Positions 13,402 to 21,086 of a stretch of 64,000 bases of DNA are shown here, piece after piece. Origin of the DNA: Dasypus novemcinctus. Taxonomy: Eukaryota > Chordata > Mammalia > Cingulata > Dasypodidae. The notes beneath the pieces were generated by a model. That model was not told the DNA's origin, did not search any database, and worked only from the letters and a program-made list of their open reading frames with translations. The stretch is from assembly GCF_030445035.2 (NCBI RefSeq), contig NC_080683.1, positions 95,689,675 through 95,753,674 of the forward strand, in the 5' to 3' direction. The translations under genes were made by a program, and so were the position numbers. How positions within the stretch are numbered: the stretch's first letter is position 1; each line of letters opens with the position of its first letter.

Positions 13402-14359
13402 GTTCTTCACCTCCCTGTTAGTTGGCCAGGGTAAGTCCCATAAACCAGATGGTAGGAGTTGCAAGTCTGCTGAGGCTCAGGGCCTGGCTGTCACATACAC
13501 AGTCCAGAGATTCAGGTTTCCTGAGTATACACCAACCCCAGGGCCAACCATAGGTCCAGTAAAAGTAACAGAAGAGGCACACGTAGAAAGGTCACATTTG
13601 AGTCCAACTCCATCATACTCAGGAACACAAACTCCAAAGTAGGGTCAAATGACATGGCACTGTACTCCAGAGTCATTTGCCATGACCGTAGAACCTATGG
13701 GTCTCTGTAGCCCTCAGGAGAAACAGCACCTGGGCTTGTTTATACTTTGGCTGTCTCTGGGACCCTGCCGAGGCACCAGGGAGCCAAGAGTGCCTACAAC
13801 TGCAGGCAGGAGAATTGCATTCATCATCCATGTGGAATCTAAGCCCCCTCTCGATTTAGAGGTGGAGTGGACATAACCACCCCAGGGTCCACAGGATAGA
13901 GGAATAGAGTATGGATTAGAGTGGACTTACTGATATTCTAGTATGGAACTATTGTGATTAGTAATGGAAGAAATTGTAGCATTGATGTGGAGAAAGTGGC
14001 CACGGTAGCTGCTGAGGATAGAGAGAAGGAAGAAGAGATATGATGTGGGGGCATTTTCAGGACTTGGAGTTGTCCTGGGTGATACTGCAGGGACAGATGT
14101 TGGACATTGTATGTCCTGCCATGGCCCACTGGGTGAACTGGAGGAGAGTGTAAACTACAATGTAAACCATTATCCATGTGGTGCACCAGTGCTCCAAAAT
14201 GTATTCACTAAATGCAATGAATGTCCCACAATGATGAAAGAGATTGTTGATGTGGGAGGAGTGGGGTGAGGAGAGTGGGGGTTATATGGGGACCTCATAT
14301 TTTTTTAATGTAACATTTTTTTTAAAAAATAGAGAATATAATAATAATTTTAAAAAAGG
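13402..14359 (+). mobile_element. L1 3' end (copy B) with inverted 5' part
   Basis: From about 13772 to 14359 this matches L1 copy A (from 2762) in the forward direction: GAGCCAAGAGTGCCTACA, the CATTTTCAGGACTTGGAG block, and the ACCTCATATTTTTTTAATGTAA end with an A-rich tail. From about 13408 to 13771 it instead matches the reverse complement of copy A positions about 2380-2750. Adjacent consensus segments with one inverted are the classic product of twin priming during L1 integration. The 7-bp repeat TCTTGAC flanks the whole unit (13395-13401 and 14360-14366). Confidence 0.8.
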
Positions 14360-14366
14360 TCTTGAC

Positions 14367-15102
14367 TACAGCATTTGATTTGGATTAGCTGAAAAGACAA
14401 GGTTCAGTGTTTAACATGGGAGAACAGAATAATCAAGAGCATAAAGGCAGGCATGGCCAAAGCAAATGTAATGAGATTAAGGGGGACAAATGTCTGCAGC
14501 AGAGGCATGCCAGGTAAGCTGCAGTTTACTATAGCTCCCACCCAGGAGAGAAGTAGGTGACAATCAGAACCAAAATCTGACCTGTGATACAAAGTGTGTA
14601 AAGGTGGATTAGGAAAGGGAAAATTGAAATTACACATGGAGACATGAGGTCACTACCAGAATGCAGTATTTAGGGCAATGGGAGTAATTCCGCAGTGATT
14701 TCCAGTATATTTGCAGAAATTTCTTGAAAGGGCTCCAACTCTTATCAGTTGAAAAGTAGACAGTTATTCTCCAATCTTCCCAACCACTAAAGATGTGGCT
14801 AATTAGGCAAGTCTTCTCTGAATATAGAATTGTGCAAAAATATATTACTTAGGGAACAATGAAAGTCTTCAATAACTCTCTACAAAACTAAAGAGCTTCT
14901 GCAGGAACTGTTCATGTGGTATTCAAAATCAGCTAAAACTTTTAACTTTTATTTGCATTTCATTTTTATACTTCCCCTAAAGGGGAAAAAAAGAAGGAGA
15001 AAACACATTTCCAGGTACCACCACAAATTCTAGCCTAGTTCAAGAAACTGAAAGAATGGGACAACTCTCCCACACACATTCATCCTCTGACTGATGCAAA
15101 AA
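14367..15102. other. No recognised gene
   Basis: AT-rich unassigned sequence with no supported exon, RNA gene or named repeat. Confidence 0.4.
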
Positions 15103-15112
15103 CACAGTGGGG

Positions 15113-15322
15113 GAGCAGCTGTGGCTCAAGCAGTTGAGTGCCCACCTCCCAAGTGGGAAGTCCCAGGTTCAGTTCATGGTGCCTCCTAATGAAAAAACAG
15201 ACAACAAGCAGACAACAAACAAACAAACAAAAAAACCAAAGCAAAACAATGAGCAGGAGCAGACAACAAGCAAAAATAATTAGCAAACAGAGCCATCTCT
15301 GGGGGGGGTTGAGGGGGTGGAG
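15113..15322 (+). mobile_element. DAS-type SINE, plus strand
   Basis: tRNA-like head (GGAGCAGCTGTGGCTCAAGC, then a CAGGTTCAGTTC B-box-like sequence) followed by repeated ACAACAAGCAGACAA units, an AAACAAACAAACAAA stretch and a G-rich end. It is flanked by the 10-bp repeat CACAGTGGGG (15103-15112 and 15323-15332). The exact ends are ambiguous by a few G residues. Confidence 0.8.
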
Positions 15323-15332
15323 CACAGTGGGG

Positions 15333-15959
15333 ACTTGGCTTTGGAAAAAGCAGTAAAGAATAAAGTAGGAATAGCAAATAACAGTTGTGGGCAGGAAAGA
15401 AACCAGCCAAAGTCTCACAAAAAAAACTATCATATTAAATGCTAAATTCTATTTTTAGGTTGCAAGCACAGTTTAGTCTTTTTAAATCCTTCCATTTAAA
15501 AGTAGAGCTTCCTGCTATTTCTGAGTGGTGAAGCACTTCTATTTATAAGATGTTCATTTTTTGACAGGAGCCAGAATTTTAAACTAGCATCAAAACCCAG
15601 TCAATCTGAATCCATGGAGAAGAAGATAACACTGGCCATTTTATCTACAGATGAAATATTTAAATTTTTGGTATATTAATGCCATGTTTGCTTAAGAATA
15701 AATTTTAGAAATCTGATTGCATAAACACCTTCTATCTCATAACTTTTCACCTGCCTCCTCTAAAATAATGATTGGATGGTGTTGGCTATTATTTGGAGTA
15801 GTCACCAGGGCAGCTTCCATCAAGAAGAGTAACCCCAGTTAAGTAAAGGAGTACTTCCATGGTATTATTTTTGATAGAGATAAATAGACCATATCCATCT
15901 ACCCCAGTCTGAGAAAACGAGGCACTAACTTGGAGCTCTATGTGACTGGCTAGAGATCA
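15333..15959. other. No recognised gene
   Basis: AT-rich unassigned sequence between the SINE and the start of the old LINE. Nothing coding supported. Confidence 0.4.
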
Positions 15960-18354
15960 GAAGAAGTATGCAGGGTTCTACCATGATCAAGATGGAGGAG
16001 TAAGAAGCTTCAGAGCTCTGTCCCACCACAGAAGCTTTGAACAACCAGCAAGAACTAACAGAAACATCTTTCTCAAAGCTCCAGAAAAGAGGTAAAGGAT
16101 TGCAGTAACAGGAAAAGCACCAAATCAATAAAAAGGCAACTCAAAGCTCATAGAATCTCATGGTTCCCTGGCTGCTCTCTTCCCCATGTCCCTCACTGGT
16201 CCAGTGTGGAGCTGGCCTTTATTCCTAGTGCAAATGCTTGGTCCCAGTTTGGAAAGAGCAGGGTTAACTCTCGTGCACTTAGTAAGAGTATGTAAATCTG
16301 GTTCAATCCGTCTGGTGGTAGCCTGAAGGACTGAACATGGACCCTTGTTACATTCTTCACATCTCAGAACTTGCCCTGCATGTAGAAACCAACTCACTGG
16401 GCTCTCCTGGGGAAAATAGTAGTAGAGAAGGAAAGTCATGACTGCCTGGGGCAAGGGATTGTTGACTGTGATAATACAATGCAATCCCATGACTATAAAC
16501 AAGGGAAATCCAATGGCTACACATGCTTTCCTAAGACAAGAAGCATGCACAGAAAGCATCAGGCAGGCCCCTATGCTTTGCCCTGAAGCTATTATCTAAA
16601 TTCATTGTATGGATTAGCCCTGAAGGAGCGTACTTGGACAGGCAAATATACAAAGACTGGTAAAGGTGCTTTTTTGTTTTGTTTTGTTTTGTTTTGTTTT
16701 GTTTTGTTTTGTTTTGTTTTGTTTTTAAGCACCTGGCATTCAAGGAAAGCTCTTTCATAACATTAATTGGACATCGGCTTAAGGAACAAAAATGCCAGTG
16801 TCTAAATTCCAGTAATAAGACACTGAAATGTCAAAATGTCCGGGTTTCAACAAAAGATAATGAAACATATAAAGAAACAAGAAGCAATGGCCTTGGCCAA
16901 GGAGATTGAAGCATTAGAAGCCATCAATGAGAAGGATCAGACCTGGGACATACCAGAGAAAATCCTTTAATAAAATTTGTCCTAAGTATGCCCAAAGAGA
17001 TAAAAGAAAACATGCAAAAAGAACTAAAGAAAATCAGGAAAATGATAGATGAATACAAAGAGAATATCAGTAGAGAAATAGAAATCATGAAATGGAACTT
17101 AATATAGCTGAAGACCAGAAAACAAAATTAAAATTTACTAGGGGTTCAAAAGCAGATTGTGGCTCAAAGAAGAAAGAATCAGTGAAATTGAAGATATGAC
17201 CATTGACACCATTCAGTCTGAGGAACAGAAAGAAGAAAGAATGAAGAAAAATAAATGGAGCCTGAGGAACCTGTGGGACAACATAAAGCATACCAGTATA
17301 CAAACTGTGGGAGTCCCAGTGGGGGGTGGGGGGAGGGAGAGAGAGAGAGAGAGAGAGGCAGACAGAATATTCCAAGAAATCATGACTGAAAGCTTCCCAA
17401 GTTTAACAAAATATTTGAATATATTCATCCAAGATGCTTGACAAACTTCACACAGGAGTTAAAATATGCCTCTGTCATGGCATATTTAATCAAACTTTCG
17501 AATGTCAAAGATAAAGAGAGAATTCTGAAAGCAACATGAGAAGCCACGTGATGCATAGAAGGGAGCCTCAATAAGATTAAATACTGATTTCTCATTAGAA
17601 ACTATGGACATAAGAAGACAGTAGGTTGACATATTTAAAGTACTGAAAACAAAAAATTGCCAGCCAAGAATTCTATATCTGGCAAAAATGTCTTTCAAAA
17701 ATGATGGAGCGATTAAGACATGTCCAGATAAACAAAACCTAAGGGAGTTTGTCACCACTAGATGAGCCCTCAAGAGATGATAAAGAGAGATCTGCATGTC
17801 GAAAGGAAAGGACAATAGACAATAGACTGAAGCCATTTGAATAAATAAAAATCTCTGGAAAGGGCTATGAGATTATAAATATATCTGCCAGTATTATTAT
17901 ATGTCTGGTTTGTAATTCCACATTTTACTTCCTACAAGGTCTAAAGGCAAATGCACAAAATGTAAACCAGTGGTTTGGGACTTATAATGTGTAAACATGT
18001 AATTTGTGACAAGAACTAAATAAAGGTGGGGAACAGAATGGTATAGGAAAATAGATTGTATATACTATTGAAGTTAAGTTGGTATCTAAGAAAAGGAGAT
18101 TGTTACAGATTAAGATTTATAGATTTAGGGTAGTAAATGTAAGCCCCATGGTAACTACAAGGAACATAATGTAGAATGTGCAAGCTCAGAAAGACAGAAA
18201 TAAGAAGACAGTTTGCCAAGAGCAGGGGCAGGGACAATAAGGAGTTAAAGCATATGGGTGTAGACTTTCTGCTTGGAGAGAATGAAAAGTTTAAAAATGG
18301 AAGGTGGTGAGAGTACCACAATATTGTTAGTGTGATTAATCCCATTGAATGGTA
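15960..18354 (+). mobile_element. Old L1/HAL1-like LINE, left part (interrupted by the class II ERV)
   Basis: The left end carries an ATCAAGATGGAGGAGTAAGAAG block like the 5' start of many L1 elements. From about 16830 to 17840 the text reads as L1 ORF1-like coiled-coil and RNA-binding sequence, broken by stops: GAAACTATGGACATAAGAAGACAG, then CTGCCAGCCAAGAATTC-like text and AGGGAGTTTGTCACCACTA. The same ORF1-like blocks recur at 46620-46740 in another L1. Here ORF1 sequence runs into 3' UTR-like sequence with no ORF2, which suggests a HAL1-type (half-L1) element. A GTTTT repeat (16670-16727) and a GA run (17336-17357) lie inside. The LINE resumes at 24958 after the ERV. Confidence 0.6.
16670..16727. 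repeat. GTTTT pentanucleotide microsatellite
   Basis: About ten consecutive GTTTT units. It generates artificial Lys/Thr/Gln- or Phe/Cys-rich frames on the two strands, which are not genes. Confidence 0.95.
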
Positions 18355-18360
18355 TGCCTG
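18355..18360. repeat. 5' target-site duplication of class II ERV
   Basis: TGCCTG immediately left of the 5' LTR, repeated exactly at 24952-24957 right of the 3' LTR. Six-bp duplications are typical of betaretroviral and HERV-K type integrases, so this supports the class assignment. Confidence 0.85.
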
Positions 18361-18557
18361 TGTTGCCACCTTTCTCCGCCCCTCCTCCCCTTTCAGCCCC
18401 CGCCGCCCTTCCCGCCAGTCCCACCCATATTGCCAACCCACAATCTGCCCTCTTCCCCAGTAACTGCTTACCTCAGGTCTATCCATCAGCTTCAGCCTGT
18501 CCACAGCCGCCCCTTAGCCAACCCTCCCTTCATCACGCCCCTCCCTCTACCCAACCC

Positions 18558-18564
18558 TATATAG
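18558..18564 (+). promoter_or_regulatory. LTR TATA box
   Basis: TATATAG in U3 of the 5' LTR, identical in the 3' LTR. It is the only good TATA element in the LTR; transcription is expected to start near 18585-18592. Confidence 0.7.
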
Positions 18565-18580
18565 CTAAGTGTACTTCCGT

Positions 18581-18586
18581 AATAAA
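18581..18586 (+). promoter_or_regulatory. LTR polyadenylation signal
   Basis: AATAAA only 17 nt downstream of the TATA box. Its counterpart in the 3' LTR is at 24773-24778. Cleavage would be expected around 18600 (24792 in the 3' LTR). Confidence 0.75.
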
Positions 18587-18761
18587 GCAGACCTGTTCTT
18601 GCGCTCAAGCGGTCTCCGTGGTTTTTCCCCAACCGCGCGTCCCCCACACCTGGAGAACCGGTGCTCCCTCTTGGGGCACCCCCCGCCGGTGGTTCGGCAG
18701 GAGCAAGCCCCCCCGATTCTTGGGCCTGAGCGAGGACGAAACCCTCTCGCTCAGCTACAAC

Positions 18762-18779
18762 TGGCGCCCAACGTGGCGT
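18762..18779 (+). promoter_or_regulatory. Primer binding site, tRNA-Lys type
   Basis: TGGCGCCCAACGTGGCG, two bases after the LTR end, closely matches the complement of the 3' end of tRNA-Lys(1,2), the primer used by MPMV-like betaretroviruses. There appears to be one mismatch near its 3' end (GGCG instead of GGGG). Confidence 0.85.
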
Positions 18780-18832
18780 CTCCTCCCCCGGCCCCTCTCT
18801 GCTGCTGCTGCTGCTGTGATCGTCCTCCTCTC

Positions 18833-18841
18833 CAGGTAGGG
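18833..18841 (+). promoter_or_regulatory. Candidate major splice donor in leader
   Basis: CAG|GTAGGG with the GT at 18836-18837 is a near-consensus 5' splice site between the primer binding site and the gag start, where retroviruses place the donor used for env mRNA. A short CTG repeat lies just upstream (18801-18815). Confidence 0.6.
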
Positions 18842-18900
18842 ACCCCTCGCCTGGACGAGCCCCAAGGGACCCCTCGCCGTTGTCCCGTTCCTATCCCGTC

Positions 18901-20697
18901 ATGGGCGCCTCTTTGTCGCTGCGTCAGGCACCACAAGTCAGGGCCCTTGCTGCCCTGCTAGATGCCAATGGAGTCCGCGTCTCTTTGCGGCAACTCCAAA
19001 AGTACTGGGACCTCTTACTCCCCTTTAATCTGTGGCTCGCCACCTGCCAACTCTGGAGCCCGGATACATACTCGCGACTCATAGATCAAGTCACTTCCGC
19101 CATGGAGCACGAGAAGCGCGCCTTCCCAACGGGCCTCTTACCCGTTCTCGTTGCCATTCGCGCTTGTCTCCTCGGCGCTCCGACCGAGGCCGTTTATGAA
19201 GCTTCTCCCAAACGGCCTCTAGACTGTGATCCTGATGAGCCCGCCGACACTGACTCTCTGTCTGACCAACTTGCTGCTGCTCTTGAGCGCGAACCTCCCC
19301 GCCCGAGCTCCCCGCAGCCGACAGAAACCACTCCTGCCACTCCCCAAGATGGCGGACTTCTGCCTTCTTCCCCCACTTCTGCCCAAGATGGCACACATCT
19401 GGCTTCTTCTCCGCCGGTATCCTCCTCCTCCCGCCTCTACCCGCCTCTTCATGCCCAGTCAGCATCCGGTTTGGGCCCGGAAGCTGCATGGTCGCCATCT
19501 TCCACTAAACCGGAAGCGCCCCTCGCGCCATTTTGTCCGCCACCGGATGTGGCTGCTCCACCATCTTGGCCGGCGCCCGGAAGGGTCCCGCCGCCATTTT
19601 GTTGTCGCCCGGAAGCCACTAAGTCACCATTTTCTCACCCGTGTTCCGCTTATCCCTTGCCGCCGCCGTACGGCAATAGCCCTTCACCTGCCTTGGCTGC
19701 TCCATCGGCCCCCGGTGCCACGCCTCCTCAAACCCCTCAGCTGTATCCGCTAAATCCGCAGCCCACGCCGCAGCAACCCCAAACTTGGCTACCCTTTACA
19801 GCGGAAGAGGTCAGAACCCTCCGCAAAGCTATGAAGGAAGACGGAATTGGCAGCCCTTATGCGCAGCAATTACTTGAGGAGTTGGGGACCCAACTCGTTC
19901 TCCCATATGACTGGATTGCACTAGCCCGTGCCATCCTGATGCCGGGTCAATTCATTGAATGGCACGCCCATTACCAAGCGGCTGTTGACCGGCAAATCGT
20001 GGAAAATGCCCAAGCCGGCGTCCTCGATCCCTCCGATGCATACACGGGCACCAAAAATTATGCAAACCCTCGTTCTTATCTCAAAATTGACCCAGGGTTT
20101 TGGCACCGGGTAAAAGTCCTCGTCCAGCAGTCATTCTCTCTAGTTTCCACCAAGCAGCCCACCAAGCTTGCGCAGCTGCTTCAGGACTCCAATGAGACCT
20201 TCCCAGCATTTGTCGCCCGCGTCCTGGAAGCTTGTCAACAGAAAATTTCCAGCGAGGATGCCCAATTTGCGTTAGCCAAAGAGTTAGTCATTGACGGGTG
20301 CCTTGCGCCGTTCCGGGCCGTAGTCCTTCCCATACGCGACAAGGCTCTGCACGAATGGGTCCTTGCTTGCCGTGACGTCAACCCACAAGTCAAAACACTC
20401 ACTACTGCCCTTGCCTCTGCCATGGCTGTTTCATCCGGCCCCACTTCTGTCTGCTTTCGGTGCGGCCAGCCCGGCCACTTCGTCCGCGAGTGCTCCCAGC
20501 CAGGCCCAGCGCCTCGCTCAGACCCGCCGTTGCGACGGCCAAGGGGCCCTCCTACGCCATGTCCGCGTTGTGGGAAAGGATATCACTGGGCCCGCGACTA
20601 CTGTGCCACCCAAGGTCCTCAGCAGCCTTTAAACTCCCAGCGGGGCAGGCCTCAGCCCCTCCCCCAAGAGGCCTCCAGAAGACTTCCCAAGCCATAA
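18901..20697 (+). CDS. Gag polyprotein, intact open frame (598 aa)
   Basis: I place the start at 18901 rather than an upstream in-frame ATG because it gives an N-terminal MGASLS myristoylation signal. Domains in order: matrix (about 1-100); a long proline-rich segment (about 120-300) with two late-domain motifs, PPPY at 254-257 and PSAP at 268-271; capsid (about 300-510) with a major homology region at about 428-445 (NETFPAFVARV); nucleocapsid with zinc knuckles at 518-531 (C-x2-C-x4-H-x4-C) and 554-568. The second knuckle has five residues between H and the last C, an unusual spacing. There are no internal stops. The frame ends at TAA 20695-20697 and overlaps the protease frame; T TTA AAC at 20628-20634 would send a fraction of ribosomes into it. 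Intactness probably reflects youth; host use cannot be excluded. Confidence 0.92.
   Translation: MGASLSLRQAPQVRALAALLDANGVRVSLRQLQKYWDLLLPFNLWLATCQLWSPDTYSRLIDQVTSAMEHEKRAFPTGLLPVLVAIRACLLGAPTEAVYEASPKRPLDCDPDEPADTDSLSDQLAAALEREPPRPSSPQPTETTPATPQDGGLLPSSPTSAQDGTHLASSPPVSSSSRLYPPLHAQSASGLGPEAAWSPSSTKPEAPLAPFCPPPDVAAPPSWPAPGRVPPPFCCRPEATKSPFSHPCSAYPLPPPYGNSPSPALAAPSAPGATPPQTPQLYPLNPQPTPQQPQTWLPFTAEEVRTLRKAMKEDGIGSPYAQQLLEELGTQLVLPYDWIALARAILMPGQFIEWHAHYQAAVDRQIVENAQAGVLDPSDAYTGTKNYANPRSYLKIDPGFWHRVKVLVQQSFSLVSTKQPTKLAQLLQDSNETFPAFVARVLEACQQKISSEDAQFALAKELVIDGCLAPFRAVVLPIRDKALHEWVLACRDVNPQVKTLTTALASAMAVSSGPTSVCFRCGQPGHFVRECSQPGPAPRSDPPLRRPRGPPTPCPRCGKGYHWARDYCATQGPQQPLNSQRGRPQPLPQEASRRLPKP
19346..19635 (+). 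promoter_or_regulatory. Array of YY1-like and ETS-like motifs inside gag
   Basis: Within 290 bp of the proline-rich gag segment there are seven YY1-like cores (AAGATGGC or its complement-type CCATYTT: 19346, 19385, 19494, 19527, 19561, 19593, 19625) and five ETS-like cores (CCGGAAG at 19477, 19510, 19577 and 19609; CCGGATGT at 19543), alternating at roughly 15-40 bp. The motifs are seen directly; a regulatory role is inference. The array may instead reflect an expanded degenerate coding repeat. Confidence 0.4.
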
Positions 20698-21086
20698 TGT
20701 GGACGATGCCCATCACGCACTGCCAGAGACCCTCATTGGAGCTTAAAATCGATGGGCAATGGCTCGATGGGCTCCTGGATTCCGGCGCTGAAGTCTCCTG
20801 TGTTCCCTTTGAAGTCGCTGCGTTCAATCACTGGCCCCTAGAAACCGGCCCTCAAGTCATCGGCGCCACTGGGGCCGCCACCTCCTGGAAAACATCCCAG
20901 CCTCTGCATTGGAGCGACCGAGAAGGCCACGAAGGTCAAATTCGCCCACTCGTCCTTTCGTCTGTCCAAACCATCTTATGGGGGAGAGATGTCCTCAGCC
21001 AGCTAAAGGCCCGAATCACCACAGAAGCCTTCTCAGCTGCGCTGCCTCCCCCTTCTAGGGGCCACTGCTCCCATCTCAAAACCTGA
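20460..21086 (+). CDS. Protease (pro) frame, without dUTPase
   Basis: This frame overlaps the end of gag and is -1 to it; it should be translated only by frameshifting at about 20634, so the ATG at 20460 is not a real start. The catalytic motif LLDSGAEVS is at about 20772-20798 (DSGA at 20778-20789) and the C-terminal ILWGRDVL motif follows near 20967-20990, together defining a retroviral aspartic protease of about 105 residues. Only about 170 nt separate the second zinc knuckle from the active site, leaving no room for the dUTPase domain that precedes protease in many betaretroviruses. The frame ends at 21086, about 25 codons after the protease fold, so a G-patch tail also seems absent. Frame continuity with pol is abnormal (pol is +1/-2 to pro). 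Confidence 0.82.
   Translation: MRPARPLRPRVLPARPSASLRPAVATAKGPSYAMSALWERISLGPRLLCHPRSSAAFKLPAGQASAPPPRGLQKTSQAIMWTMPITHCQRPSLELKIDGQWLDGLLDSGAEVSCVPFEVAAFNHWPLETGPQVIGATGAATSWKTSQPLHWSDREGHEGQIRPLVLSSVQTILWGRDVLSQLKARITTEAFSAALPPPSRGHCSHLKT
20628..20674 (+). promoter_or_regulatory. gag-pro -1 ribosomal frameshift signal: slippery site plus pseudoknot
   Basis: T TTA AAC at 20628-20634 is in the gag reading frame in the X XXY YYZ register, and the pro frame is -1 relative to gag. After a 7-nt spacer, stem 1 pairs GGGGC (20642-20646) with GCCCC (20655-20659). The loop GGCCTC (20648-20653) pairs with GAGGCC (20668-20673), giving stem 2 of 6 bp, or 7 if A20647-T20674 also pairs. Loop 3 is about 8 nt. 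This geometry (5-bp stem 1, about 1-nt loop 1, a single unpaired A between stems, 6-7-bp stem 2) matches the well-studied MMTV gag-pro pseudoknot type. Confidence 0.85.

Larger units (their letters stand above)
18361..18759 (+). repeat. 5' LTR of class II ERV
   Basis: Starts TGTTGCCACC and ends GCTCAGCTACA. U3 opens with a C/T-rich, CCGCCCC-bearing stretch (possible Sp1-type sites). A TATA box (TATATAG, 18558-18564) is followed closely by AATAAA (18581-18586). With a start site about 25-30 nt after TATA, AATAAA falls at the very end of U3 and R would be short, as in MMTV-like viruses. U5 would run from roughly 18605 to 18759. It differs from the 3' LTR at about 18368, 18401, 18423, 18648 and 18717. 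Confidence 0.93.

Noticed and set aside
17085-17441. Plus and minus frames near 17200 considered as a small gene
   Set aside because: They are L1/HAL1 ORF1-like sequence and its complement, including a GA microsatellite.
18345-18839. 164-codon frame across the 5' LTR (and the matching 197-codon frame at 24459-25052) considered as a superantigen-like LTR gene
   Set aside because: Short, proline-rich, without a type II membrane anchor; it begins outside the LTR in host DNA in the 5' copy, so it is a chance frame.
19091-19498. Minus-strand frames of 60-135 codons opposite gag
   Set aside because: Arg/Gly-rich shadows of the proline-rich gag segment. I saw no sign of an antisense gene such as a promoter or a plausible domain.
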